Source: Planctomycetaceae bacterium (GTDB taxonomy: Bacteria > Planctomycetota > Planctomycetia > Planctomycetales > Planctomycetaceae). Taken from it: a stretch of DNA of 64,000 bases. The position numbers and the translations under genes were made by a program. Every line of letters starts with the position of its first letter. Position 1 is the stretch's first letter. Positions 35,564 to 44,133 of this stretch are shown in pieces. The notes beneath the pieces were generated by a model. The model saw only the letters and a list, made by a program, of their open reading frames with translations. It was not told the DNA's origin and made no database searches. The stretch is taken from positions 54,879 through 118,878 of the forward strand of contig JAWKTX010000018.1 of NCBI GenBank assembly GCA_041398825.1, given 5' to 3'.

Positions 35564-37204
35564 ATGCAATTTCAACTGCGATGCGGCTTGATCACGCTTT
35601 TCACCATCTTCCTCGATGTTCATCCGGCTTCCGGCCAAACGCCTGAAGCGGGACCGCTGCCAACCACCCATTTTGTGAATCCTATTGCGGAAGGTGCTGA
35701 TCCGTGGGTGACGCGGGATCCGCAAAGCGGGAAGTACCTTTGGTGTCTGAGCGACGGTAATCGAGCGATTGTGATTCACAGAAGTGTTTCGCTGACAACT
35801 TTTGGCGAGAAGCATGTCGTCTGGACAGCACCCGAAACCGGTCCGTATTCCCGCGAAGTCTGGGCACCGGAATTACATTTTGTGGAAGGGCGATGGGTGA
35901 TTTATTTTGCAGCTTCAGATGGGCAGAATAAGAATCACCTCGCCTATGCGTTGCAGTCGAAAACCGATGATCCACTTAGCGAATACGCTCTTCACGGACC
36001 ATTCGAAACGGGGGATTCAGAGCAAGAGAATCGCTGGGCTATTGATATGACTCTGCTCGAACATCGAGGCCGGAGATACGCTATCTGGTCGGGATGGGAT
36101 ACGGCCACCAGTGACCGACAGTACCTTTACATCGCTCCAATGGCGTCGCCGACCGTTTTGTCAGGGCGAAGGGTAATGCTCTGTGACAATGCGGATTTCC
36201 CATGGGAGTTTACAGAAGACGAAGGAAAGGGACGTGGATTGAATGAAGGTCCGGAAGTTTTGAAATCGGCGGATCGGACATTCGTCACCTATTCGTGCGG
36301 TGGTTCATGGCTTCCAACCTATAAGCTGGGAATGCTGGAACTGGTTGGCGATGATCCCCTGAACCCAGCGTCATGGAAGAAGTTTGATCAGCCCGTTTTT
36401 CAAAGCACTTCCAAAACCTACGGTGTCGGGCATTCGTGTTTCGTCCGTTCGCCGGACAGCAAAGAATTCTGGCACATCTTTCATGCAAAAATGGATCGCA
36501 GTGGTGGGTGGCGTCGCGCGGTGTTCGTCCAGCCATTCAGGTTCTCAACCGACGGTTTTCCAGAGTTCGGTCAGCCCGTGACAGCTGGGGAACCATTGAT
36601 GCGACCGTCCGGTTCTGAAATGCCAATGTTGCAATTGCCATATCAAAGCGACCTGACCACAGATCACAGTTACTTTGGACACCACCAGTTTTACGAACCG
36701 CTGGACGGAGGGTTAAAGCTTGGAACGCCACCTGCGGAGCCGGTGAACGTGTACCGAAGCGGCGAAAAGATCCTCCTGAATGCTTTGGTTCCCAACGATT
36801 TCACGGCAAGTATCAACATCAACTTTAATGGGAATTCGGAGTCAACGGATGCGGGTCTGCTCTTCAGGACCACAGCTCCCGCTGTGGGGTTTGATGCTCA
36901 AAGAGGTTATTTCGTTGGCCTGAAGCCAAAGGAAAACACCGTATTGCTCGGCAAAATGGATGGTCGGCAGTGGAAAGAACTGATTCGAAAGCCGGTGTCT
37001 ATCGATGTCTCAAAAGAGCAGCGTCTGAGTGTGACCGTCGTTGGAGACGAAATTTCCGTAAAAGTGAATGGCATAGCCGTGCTGTCACAGACCGATTCGG
37101 CATATGCATCGGGAACGGTCGGCCTTCGGGTTGTCAATACGACGGCTGTATTCAGTAAATTCAATCTGACGAAACCCATGGCCGTTGATCGTCTGTCTGA
37201 GTGA
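35564..37204 (+). CDS. Secreted GH43-like glycosidase with C-terminal lectin-type domain
   Basis: About 546 residues from the ATG at 35564, with a signal peptide (CGLITLFTIFLDVHPASG). The five-bladed propeller of GH43/GH32-type enzymes is visible: the first catalytic Asp in EGADPWVTRDPQSGKY, the typical VWAPELHFVEGRWVIYFAAS, a second Asp in WAIDMTLLEHRGRRY, and the acid Glu in GLNEGPEVLKSADRTFVTYS. The last ~170 residues form a beta-sandwich of the DUF1080/LamG sort (NDFTASININFNGNS, GLLFRTTAPAVGF, VTVVGDEISVKVNGIAV). It probably cleaves an arabinan/xylan-type side chain outside the cytoplasm. The substrate is inferred from the fold only. Confidence 0.9.
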   Translation: MQFQLRCGLITLFTIFLDVHPASGQTPEAGPLPTTHFVNPIAEGADPWVTRDPQSGKYLWCLSDGNRAIVIHRSVSLTTFGEKHVVWTAPETGPYSREVWAPELHFVEGRWVIYFAASDGQNKNHLAYALQSKTDDPLSEYALHGPFETGDSEQENRWAIDMTLLEHRGRRYAIWSGWDTATSDRQYLYIAPMASPTVLSGRRVMLCDNADFPWEFTEDEGKGRGLNEGPEVLKSADRTFVTYSCGGSWLPTYKLGMLELVGDDPLNPASWKKFDQPVFQSTSKTYGVGHSCFVRSPDSKEFWHIFHAKMDRSGGWRRAVFVQPFRFSTDGFPEFGQPVTAGEPLMRPSGSEMPMLQLPYQSDLTTDHSYFGHHQFYEPLDGGLKLGTPPAEPVNVYRSGEKILLNALVPNDFTASININFNGNSESTDAGLLFRTTAPAVGFDAQRGYFVGLKPKENTVLLGKMDGRQWKELIRKPVSIDVSKEQRLSVTVVGDEISVKVNGIAVLSQTDSAYASGTVGLRVVNTTAVFSKFNLTKPMAVDRLSE

Positions 37205-37556
37205 CAACGCCTTCCCGAATCTCGCAGTTGTCCATGTCCATCATTTTTGGGTGGTGGTGCTGCTGCTTCGGTGGGCTTGTGGTTTACTGACGCGGATACA
37301 GAATTGGGCAACCTGGCAGACACCGATTGACACCGATCGGTAATCCGGAGACAGTAATGTCGGCTCTGGCGGTGCGATGCACAGGCTGATGTTTCGTCAG
37401 CCAGGATACTTTGCGTGTCCATCAGAATAAGGTGCAAGTGAGCAGAAGCCTGCTTCTGTCACTTGGGCAGAGCTGACGGGGTGATTCGTCACCCCGTTTT
37501 GTTTTCAATCATCGTGAAAAGTTTGCGGGCCGCATAGCAAACCTGAGTATTCAAAA
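37205..37556 (+). ncRNA. Candidate structured RNA upstream of the reverse transcriptase (retron msr-msd position)
   Basis: The 350-base interval has no credible reading frame but four hairpins in a row: 37384-37402 (GGCTGA/TCAGCC, 7-base loop); 37435-37465 (CAAGTGA-bulge-CAGAAG paired with CTTCTG-TCACTTG, loop CCTG, 13 bp); 37476-37498 (terminator, see separate entry); and 37521-37542 (GTTTGC/GCAAAC). There is also a direct repeat GACACCGATT/GACACCGATC near 37318-37338, with palindrome ACCGATCGGT. Retrons carry their template RNA directly upstream of the reverse transcriptase, so position and structure fit. I could not find a convincing a1/a2 inverted-repeat pair or branching guanosine, so the identification stays tentative. 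Exact RNA ends are unknown. Confidence 0.45.
37476..37505 (+). terminator. Strong intrinsic terminator just before the reverse transcriptase gene
   Basis: 9-bp perfect stem ACGGGGTGA / TCACCCCGT (37476-37484, 37489-37497) closed by a stable TTCG tetraloop and followed by TTTTGTTTT. It would end transcripts coming from the GH43-like gene, or end a separate small RNA, 50 bases before the reverse transcriptase start. Confidence 0.9.
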
Positions 37557-38498
37557 ATGGCATGGATCATTGCTGCTGCAGTCGCAATGGCTATCGCAGT
37601 CGCCTTTGTACTATTGAAGTCGACGCAGGATTCGAAATCCACGCCTCCCCGGCGTAAGCCCGAGCCATTCACGCTGGCGGATTTGCTTGAACGACTCCAA
37701 CTTACGGAAGAAGACGCCCGTCAGCTGGAATCGCCGCAATGGCGCAAGGCCTTCATTCCAAAATCCAGTGGCGGAACTCGCCTTCTCGAAATTCCGGATG
37801 ACGTCACTCTGGCTTTGCAACGCCGAATTCTGCATCGACTTTTGTCCGGGCTCAAAAGTCATCCTGCGGCCATTGGCTTTGAGAACGGCAAAAGCATTGT
37901 CGATGCCGCCAGACCTCATTCGGGAAAGCAATTTGTCATCCGAATTGATATCGAACGGTTCTTCGAATCAACACCGGTCACGCGCGTCGAAGAATATTTT
38001 CGATTCATCGGCTGGACGGATGATGCGATCAGGCTGCTGACGACGATCACGACCTGCGAAGGTCATTTGCCGCAGGGGGCCGCCACCAGTCCGCGGCTCA
38101 GCAATCTGGTTAATATCCGCATGGACCATGCTTTGCAGAACGTGGCGGAGCGATTTCACGGGCACTATACCCGCTATGCAGATGACATTACATTCTCATT
38201 TCACTTTCGCAGTGGCCGTAAGGCTCGAGGCATCGTTCAGGTGATACGCCGAATTCTCAGGCAATCCGGTTATCGTATGAATTCGGAAAAGACCCGCATT
38301 TTGCGAGCACACCAGCAGCAGCAGGTGATGGGCCTGGTTGTCAACGAAAAGGTCGCCATTCCCCGATCGCGACGCCGCCAGTTGAGAGCGGCCCGTCATC
38401 GGGTGCGTCAGGGAAAGCCTGCGACCTTCAGTCCTGAACAGCTGCAGGGATGGACTGCCTTCGAAAAAATGGTAGAAGACCAGGCATCGATAGACTGA
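37557..38498 (+). CDS. Retron-family reverse transcriptase with N-terminal membrane anchor
   Basis: RNA-directed DNA polymerase of 313 residues. Residues 3-20 (WIIAAAVAMAIAVAFVLL) form one hydrophobic helix followed by a basic linker (PPRRKP). The polymerase domain starts near residue 38. Motifs: fingers FIPKSSGGTRLLEIP (67-81), LQRRILHRLLSGL, SHPAAIGFENGKSIVDAA, motif A VIRIDIERFFES with Asp131, motif B LPQGAATSPRLSNL (171-184), motif C YTRYADDITFSF with Asp209/Asp210, motif D/E MNSEKTRIL, and QQVMGLVVNEKVAIPR. This is the retron type rather than group II intron (no maturase or HNH domain). The diagnostic VTG appears as VMG, and the His of NAxxH is replaced by Ile. No effector gene is adjacent. 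All catalytic Asp residues are present. Confidence 0.9.
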   Translation: MAWIIAAAVAMAIAVAFVLLKSTQDSKSTPPRRKPEPFTLADLLERLQLTEEDARQLESPQWRKAFIPKSSGGTRLLEIPDDVTLALQRRILHRLLSGLKSHPAAIGFENGKSIVDAARPHSGKQFVIRIDIERFFESTPVTRVEEYFRFIGWTDDAIRLLTTITTCEGHLPQGAATSPRLSNLVNIRMDHALQNVAERFHGHYTRYADDITFSFHFRSGRKARGIVQVIRRILRQSGYRMNSEKTRILRAHQQQQVMGLVVNEKVAIPRSRRRQLRAARHRVRQGKPATFSPEQLQGWTAFEKMVEDQASID

Positions 38499-38658
38499 TT
38501 GATGCCAGGGTTCAAAATGTCCTGATTCGATTCTTCGGTTCTCAGTGGAGGATCAATCGGAGATGGCGTCTGAAACTGCAACAATGGTGAGCGAAATGTC
38601 TGGATATTTTGGGTCCGGTAATGACAGCCGACCAGAACTTAACGACAGATCAGAATTC

Positions 38659-39543
38659 ATGTTTGGCAAAAGACTGCAATACTCGTTAATGCTCCTCTTC
38701 CTTCTGTGCGGCGTAGATGCTTTCGCAGTTGATAAGTCACTGGAAGGCATTGCATGTCGGTCGGTGCATTTGGCATGGGCAGAAGTGCCGGATGCGACAG
38801 CTTTCTACAATGAAGCACATGTCCAGCAGTCGGCTGACGGAACATACTTTGCCGTCTGTGGTTTCAGCCGCGGATACTATGGCATCCAGGAATTGTACGA
38901 CGGTCGCAAGGTGATCATCTTTTCGGTCTGGGATCCCGGCAAACAAAATAACCCAAATGAAGTCGACGAGGCTCAACGTGTCAAGTTGCTGTACAATCAT
39001 CCGGATGTCACTGTGCGAAGGTTCGGCAATGAAGGCACTGGTGGGCAGAGCTTTCTGAATTTCGACTGGAAGGTCGGGCAGACGTATCGGTTCGCTGTGG
39101 CGGCAAGACGTAATACCAATCGAACCGAATACGCTTCGTTCTTTTTTCATCCCGACAAGAAGGAGTGGCTTCATCTTGTCACCTTCAGCACGTTGACTCC
39201 GGATACGTTGCTTAAGGGATACTATTCGTTTGTCGAAGACTTTCGTCGAAATCGTGAATCCGCCCAGAAGACTCGTACAGCTTTGTTTTCAAATCCTGCG
39301 GTGCGGCAAATCGACGGTCAATGGTCGCCGGTCCGAAAGGCTCGCTTTACAGCGGATTCAAATCCGGCTGTGAATATCAACGCTGGTCTAAGGGATGGTC
39401 AGTGTTACCTTTCGACAGGCGGAGAAATCAGCAATACAGACACCCCTTTGAACCACTTCATCACCCGAACGAATGTCGAAACTGTGGTGCCGGAAGGTGT
39501 GGAGCAGGTGATCCGTGCGTGGCTGGAAAGTCCGTTGAAGTAG
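38659..39543 (+). CDS. Secreted DUF3472-type protein
   Basis: About 294 residues from the ATG at 38659, chosen because a signal peptide begins there (MFGKRLQYSLMLLFLLCGVDAFA); the frame is open back to 38545. The mature part reads CRSVHLAWAEVPDATAFYNE, SVWDPGKQNNPNEVDEAQRV, VRRFGNEGTGGQSFLNFDWKVGQTYRF, RTEYASFFFHPDKKEWLHLVTFS and FYSFVEDF-like text. This is the DUF3472 pattern, a beta-sandwich often found in exported carbohydrate-related proteins. The function is unknown. It follows the reverse transcriptase by ~160 bp, but its export signal argues against a retron-effector role. Confidence 0.83.
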   Translation: MFGKRLQYSLMLLFLLCGVDAFAVDKSLEGIACRSVHLAWAEVPDATAFYNEAHVQQSADGTYFAVCGFSRGYYGIQELYDGRKVIIFSVWDPGKQNNPNEVDEAQRVKLLYNHPDVTVRRFGNEGTGGQSFLNFDWKVGQTYRFAVAARRNTNRTEYASFFFHPDKKEWLHLVTFSTLTPDTLLKGYYSFVEDFRRNRESAQKTRTALFSNPAVRQIDGQWSPVRKARFTADSNPAVNINAGLRDGQCYLSTGGEISNTDTPLNHFITRTNVETVVPEGVEQVIRAWLESPLK

Positions 39544-39773
39544 CCAAGGGGGCCCCGGGGCTTCTCATGTTTCCCGATGAATCTGGCGGGTCTTCTGTCA
39601 TAACGACAGACGCACGACACATTTTGTCTACAATTCGTCGAGCCCCTGGATGGCCGTGTATTAGTCGGCCGACTGCCTCCGGGTTGGAATCGGTCGGCGC
39701 ACGCTCGCCGTTGAATCACATGGGGCTTACCACCACGTCATCAGGGCGCAACGCCCGATGTTTTCATCAGTGA

Positions 39774-41564
39774 ATGAACCTTCCACCGGAGCTTTTCATC
39801 ATGCGGCGCGAATGGATGATCGTTTTGTTCTGCCTTTTCTCCGTCGCAATGTTCGTAAATCAGGGTACGAATATTGCCGACGAGAAACGACCCCTTCGAG
39901 TTGACTGGGCGGAAATCAAGATCAGTGGTAGTTATCCGGAAACGTCACAAATGCCGGGCTTGTTTGGCGATTTAACGGAGAGCCTCCCCACGATTCTGGA
40001 TCGCATGGATCAGGCTGCTCGTGATAAATCGCTCAAGGGAGTCTTGCTGCATATTGATGGCGTGGAGATAGGCTGGGCGAAGTTGAACGAGCTTCAGGCA
40101 GGCATTCGCAAGATGCGAGAAGCAGGGAAGACTGTTTGGGCCCGAATGAATGATGCGGGGACCAGGGACTACCTGCTGGCGTGTTCGTGCGAACGAATCA
40201 TCATGCCGGAGTCGTCTACCATCATGATCACCGGGCTGCGTGCCGAAGTGACCTTCTACCGCAATCTGTTTGAAATGCTGGATATCAAAGCCGATATGCT
40301 TCGCGTCGGTGCGTACAAGTCCGCAGCGGAACCATATACACGTACCGAAATGAGCGATGAGTTTCGGGCTGAAATGGAAGAAATCCTGGATGCGTTCTAC
40401 CAGATTATCGTCACACAGATTTCGGAATCGCGAAAGCTCTCTGAAGAGCAGGTCAAGGCAATCATTGACGAGGGTATTCATTCCGCAGGGCGAGCCAAAG
40501 AGTTGGGGCTTCTGGATGACATCGCTTATGAGGACGAGTTAGCGGCCCTGATCAGGAATGGGCAGGACATCGATCTGCGCATGCGATCGGACTATCGTAA
40601 GAAGAAACCAAATACGGAGCTGGATCTGTTCTCTCTGATGGAGATCCTGGGCGGGGGAAAGAAAGATATGGGCAGCACTCGACCACGCATCGCAGTGGTC
40701 TATGCTGAAGGACCCATTACCTCGGGGAATTCACCTACAGGTCTGTTTGGTGAAGCTGGAATCAGTTCTGATAAGCTGGTGCCTTTGATTCAGAAACTTG
40801 GCAAAGACGAGAACGTCAAAGCCATCGTTCTGCGCGTCGACAGTCCTGGCGGCAGCGCGCTGGCAAGCGACCTGATCTGGCGAGCACTGGAGGCCACGGA
40901 AAAGCCTCTTGTTGTCAGCATGGGTGATGTCGCGGCCAGCGGCGGATATTACATCAGTATGGGAGCTGAAAAGATCTTTGCTGAGCCGGGGACTATTACC
41001 GGTTCAATCGGCGTTGTCGGGGGAAAGCTGTCTTTCGAAGGCCTGATGAAAAAGGTCGGCGTGACACAGTCCGTCGTTCAGCGTGGCCGGAACAGCGGGG
41101 TGCTAAGCGTCACAGAGGCGTTTACGGAGTCTGGTAAAGAAACCATGCAGCGAATGCTGAACACTATCTACGAGCAATTCACGAGGAAGGCTGCAGCTGG
41201 TAGAAAGATGGACTATGAGAAGCTGGAAGCGATGGCACGCGGCCGAGTCTATACCGGCGTCCGAGCGAAAGCGCTTGGATTGGTTGACGAAGTCGGCACG
41301 CTCGACGATGCCATCGCCCACGCGAGAGTGATTCTGAACGACACAGAAAAGAAGCTTGAACTGGATACGCTGCCGAAACCCCAAAGCCCGCTGGAAATGC
41401 TGCTGGGGCACGCTCGGCATCAGCAGGCTCAACCTGTGGCTCGGGCATTCGCAGAGCTACTTCCGGCGCAGATTCGTCCTGCCATCAGGCATCTCGACGC
41501 GCTGAATCAGCTGGCCAAAGAACCTGCACTGACAATCCTGCCATACTCACTACGGATTGAATAG
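39774..41564 (+). CDS. sppA: Signal peptide peptidase SppA, long (67K) type
   Basis: Membrane-bound serine protease that degrades cleaved signal peptides. 596 residues with an N-terminal anchor (MIVLFCLFSVAMFVNQG) and two tandem ClpP-like domains, as in the long SppA of Gram-negatives. The general-base Lys182 lies in the first domain (LRVGAYKSAAEPYTRTEMS), and the nucleophile Ser389 in the second (VSMGDVAASGGYYISMGAEK), after VLRVDSPGGSALASD. Both halves of the shared active site are therefore intact. An alternative ATG at residue 10 would shorten the cytoplasmic end. It is followed after 8 bp by a sulfurtransferase gene, forming a three-gene operon. Confidence 0.95.
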   Translation: MNLPPELFIMRREWMIVLFCLFSVAMFVNQGTNIADEKRPLRVDWAEIKISGSYPETSQMPGLFGDLTESLPTILDRMDQAARDKSLKGVLLHIDGVEIGWAKLNELQAGIRKMREAGKTVWARMNDAGTRDYLLACSCERIIMPESSTIMITGLRAEVTFYRNLFEMLDIKADMLRVGAYKSAAEPYTRTEMSDEFRAEMEEILDAFYQIIVTQISESRKLSEEQVKAIIDEGIHSAGRAKELGLLDDIAYEDELAALIRNGQDIDLRMRSDYRKKKPNTELDLFSLMEILGGGKKDMGSTRPRIAVVYAEGPITSGNSPTGLFGEAGISSDKLVPLIQKLGKDENVKAIVLRVDSPGGSALASDLIWRALEATEKPLVVSMGDVAASGGYYISMGAEKIFAEPGTITGSIGVVGGKLSFEGLMKKVGVTQSVVQRGRNSGVLSVTEAFTESGKETMQRMLNTIYEQFTRKAAAGRKMDYEKLEAMARGRVYTGVRAKALGLVDEVGTLDDAIAHARVILNDTEKKLELDTLPKPQSPLEMLLGHARHQQAQPVARAFAELLPAQIRPAIRHLDALNQLAKEPALTILPYSLRIE

Positions 41565-41572
41565 TTAATTCC

Positions 41573-42430
41573 ATGAATCACCCAGTCATTATTTCGACCG
41601 AGGAACTTGCTGCGCAGTCCGGCAACTCCAATTTGGCAATCGTCGATTGCCGTTTCAAGCTTGGGGTTCCGGACTATGGCAGAGAAGCCTACCTGGCGGA
41701 ACATATTCCCGGGGCTGTCTATGCTCACCTGGACGATGATCTGTCGGGGCCGATCATCGAAGGAGAAACAGGACGCCATCCCCTGCCTGCCGTTGAAATC
41801 TTTCAGCAGTTGTTGAGTTCCTGGGGAATCGATTCCGAAACAACAGTCGTAGCGTATGACGACGCATCAAGCGTTTATGCAGGGCGTCTGTGGTGGATGT
41901 TGAAATGGATGGGGCATGACAGTGTCTCCGTACTGGATGGCGACTGGCGTAAGTGGAAACGCGAAAACCGACCCGTAAAATCAGGTGAAGAAACGCGGCG
42001 ACACCGCCCATTTGTCCCCGTGCTTCGACCAGAAATGCAGGTGAGCGTTGATGATGTGGCGGCAAATATCGCTCAGGGACGATGGAAAGTCTTCGACTCG
42101 CGTGATGAATCACGTTACGAAGGGCATCCGAATCCACTGGACCCTGTCGCCGGACACATCCCCGGTGCTGTGTCCGCCTGGTTCGCCAGGAACCTGGACT
42201 CAGATGGCTGTTTCCTGCCTCCTGAAACTCTGAAGGCTCGCTTCGATCAACTACTCGCCGAAACGCTGCCAGAGGATTCTGTGTTTTACTGCGGTTCGGG
42301 TGTGAGTGTTCACAACAATCTGATTGCACTTGCTCTGGCTGGCTTTTCAGAATTGCCCCGCGTTTATATTGGCTCATGGAGCCACTGGATTTCAGACCCC
42401 AATCGTCCGGTCGAAACGACACTGCCATGA
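41573..42430 (+). CDS. Two-domain rhodanese-type sulfurtransferase
   Basis: 285 residues made of an inactive N-terminal rhodanese domain (VDCRFKLG..., HIPGAVYAHLDDDLSG) and an active C-terminal one (VFDSRDESRYEGHPNPLDPVAGHIPGAV). The catalytic Cys240 is in VFYCGSGVSVHNNLIAL. The CGSGV loop is of the thiosulfate/3-mercaptopyruvate sulfurtransferase type, so it would transfer a sulfane sulfur to thiol or cyanide acceptors in the cytoplasm. It sits 8 bp after sppA and overlaps the oxygenase gene by 4 bp (ATGA). Confidence 0.94.
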   Translation: MNHPVIISTEELAAQSGNSNLAIVDCRFKLGVPDYGREAYLAEHIPGAVYAHLDDDLSGPIIEGETGRHPLPAVEIFQQLLSSWGIDSETTVVAYDDASSVYAGRLWWMLKWMGHDSVSVLDGDWRKWKRENRPVKSGEETRRHRPFVPVLRPEMQVSVDDVAANIAQGRWKVFDSRDESRYEGHPNPLDPVAGHIPGAVSAWFARNLDSDGCFLPPETLKARFDQLLAETLPEDSVFYCGSGVSVHNNLIALALAGFSELPRVYIGSWSHWISDPNRPVETTLP

Positions 42431-43002
42431 TAGAGGTCGATGAGTCGCAACCCTACATCATCAAGGTGCCAGGGGTGCTATCGGAGGTTGAATGCAACCT
42501 CTTGATAGAACGCATCGAGTCGATGGGGCCGACGACGGCGACAGTCAATACGCTCTCGGGAACTCAGGTTAAACCTCGAATTCGTAACAACGACCGAGTC
42601 ATCTTTGATGATGACAGTCTCGCGGCATTGTTGATGGAACGACTGAGTTCCGACGCTCCCAAAACCTGCCACGGAATGAAACTGGTCGGTGCAAATGAAC
42701 GATTTCGGTGCTATCGATATCAAAAAGGTATGCGTTTCGCCCCGCATTCCGACGGGGCATTTTACCGTAACGATTTCGAATTCAGCTGTTACACCTGCCT
42801 TGTCTATCTCAACAGCAGTTTCAAAGGAGGTGCCACGACATTTGTTACGGAGCCTGAGATTGTTATCCGCCCGGTCACCGGCATGGCATTACTATTTCAG
42901 CATCCGATCATCCACGAAGGGAGCGTCGTCGAATCCGGCGTCAAGTATGTCTGCCGAACGGACTTAATGTACCGCTCGCAAGAGAAAACGGCAGACAAGT
43001 GA
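42427..43002 (+). CDS. 2-oxoglutarate/Fe(II)-dependent oxygenase (prolyl-4-hydroxylase-like)
   Basis: 191 residues starting with the ATG that overlaps the sulfurtransferase stop (ATGA). It has a double-stranded beta-helix with the iron triad His107-x-Asp109 (RFAPHSDGAFYRN) and a distal His163 (PIIHEGSVVESG), plus Arg177 (KYVCRTDLMY) to bind 2-oxoglutarate. The segment FSCYTCLVYLNSSFKGGATTF is characteristic of P4Hc-type enzymes. Many relatives hydroxylate prolines, but small stand-alone bacterial ones also act on small molecules, so the substrate is open. Confidence 0.9.
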   Translation: MIEVDESQPYIIKVPGVLSEVECNLLIERIESMGPTTATVNTLSGTQVKPRIRNNDRVIFDDDSLAALLMERLSSDAPKTCHGMKLVGANERFRCYRYQKGMRFAPHSDGAFYRNDFEFSCYTCLVYLNSSFKGGATTFVTEPEIVIRPVTGMALLFQHPIIHEGSVVESGVKYVCRTDLMYRSQEKTADK

Positions 43003-43402
43003 CGCGGCAGAAATCGCAACGGTTGCTTGCGATTGACCTGCAGGCCGTTGGGTGGTACCGCTGTCCTTTCAACCCTCCGTCGCACCTTTGCGGGCAAGAA
43101 CGTCGACGCGCCGGCACTCGATGGGTGGTGTCCGTATTTCGGAATTCTTCGTAGAGGGAGTTTTGATAATATCACTTCTCTGCCAGCCAGGCGTGAGAAC
43201 GTGGAATGCGTCAGGAAGTTCCGCGTCGAATTCTCGGAGCCTCCGCCAATTTTTCCGACAATTTGCCAGTTGCAAATCGTCCGCATCGACCACAGCGCGA
43301 ATCGTCCTCGATGTCTGCGATCATTGCACAGCTCTGCCTGGAAAGGCAGGTCTTCTGTTTCACGCAGTGAACAGCATATTGTTTGCTGGCAGCATTTTCC
43401 GA
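43003..43402. other. Non-coding interval between convergent genes
   Basis: About 400 bases between the ends of the convergent oxygenase and DUF2200 genes. Overlapping open frames on both strands exist but none has a family signature or natural composition. No T-tailed hairpin was found. It may be decayed sequence. Confidence 0.35.
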
Positions 43403-43771
43403 TCATTCCGATCGCAGAATCTTCTCCATCGGTCTTCCTTTCGCCAACTCGTCCACCAGTTTGTCCATGTATCTGACTTTCTGCGTTAATTCATTCTCGA
43501 TTTCTTCAACGCGGTAACCGCAGATGACGCCTGTGATCAAGTGTGCGTTGGGGTTCAGTTTCGCTGCCCCAAAGAATTGTTCAAACGTGACTTTGTTTTC
43601 GATTTGCTTCTGGAGCTTCTTTTCGGTGAAACCGGTGAGCCATCGAATCACCTGGTGAAGCTCATCCTTGCTTCGCCCTTTCTTTTCAACTTTCGCAATG
43701 TAATGCGGATATACCGATGAAAATGTCATCCCGGCAATTCGTTCATCATGACTTTTTCTGCTGTCCATCAT
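43403..43771 (-). CDS. DUF2200 family protein
   Basis: About 122 residues from the ATG at 43771; the next codon is also ATG. The sequence DERIAGMTFSSVYPHYIAKV, EKKGRSKDELHQVIRWLTG, FFGAAKLNPNAHLITGVICG and YRVEEIENELTQKVRYMDKL matches the DUF2200 family of small cytoplasmic bacterial proteins, whose function is unknown. No neighbours on the same strand lie within 360 bp. Confidence 0.9.
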   Translation of the reverse strand: MMDSRKSHDERIAGMTFSSVYPHYIAKVEKKGRSKDELHQVIRWLTGFTEKKLQKQIENKVTFEQFFGAAKLNPNAHLITGVICGYRVEEIENELTQKVRYMDKLVDELAKGRPMEKILRSE

Positions 43772-44133
43772 TGTGCCTCGCTCAGACTGGAGACTGTCCC
43801 GTAACTGAACCACACTTTACATCGTCCCGACATAAGTGTCGCGTTCAACGATCGGCATTTGAACCGCGATACGGGGTTGATCTCATAGAATTGTTATCCA
43901 CTGCAGCGATCATTCATCAGTGGATGTCGAATCGCGCCCTCGACGAATTCGGGCATGAATGTCGACTGAAGGTTGGCACAACGCGTCCCCTTCCGTTCGA
44001 CGTTTTGAACTCGAAACGGTGGATGTTTGGAAAACGGTGAGTTTCCTATGGGACCTGAACAGTCCATCGCCGTGATTGATGGGAGATTCACGGTAGCGGC
44101 TGAAATCTTCAGCAGAAAAAAGACCAGGGAGAA
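43772..44133. other. Non-coding interval, no feature recognised
   Basis: About 360 bases between the DUF2200 start and the scpB stop, both minus strand. No gene, repeat or clear terminator is visible. Confidence 0.35.

Noticed and set aside
38659..39543. DUF3472-type gene considered as a retron effector
   Set aside because: It begins with a signal peptide and resembles exported carbohydrate-related proteins; retron effectors act inside the cell or at the inner membrane, and spacing of ~160 bp gives no evidence of coupling.
39738..39766. Hairpin GGGCG-CAA-CGCCC followed by GTTTTC upstream of sppA
   Set aside because: The stem is only 5 bp plus a bulged 3 bp and the T-run is short; not a convincing terminator.
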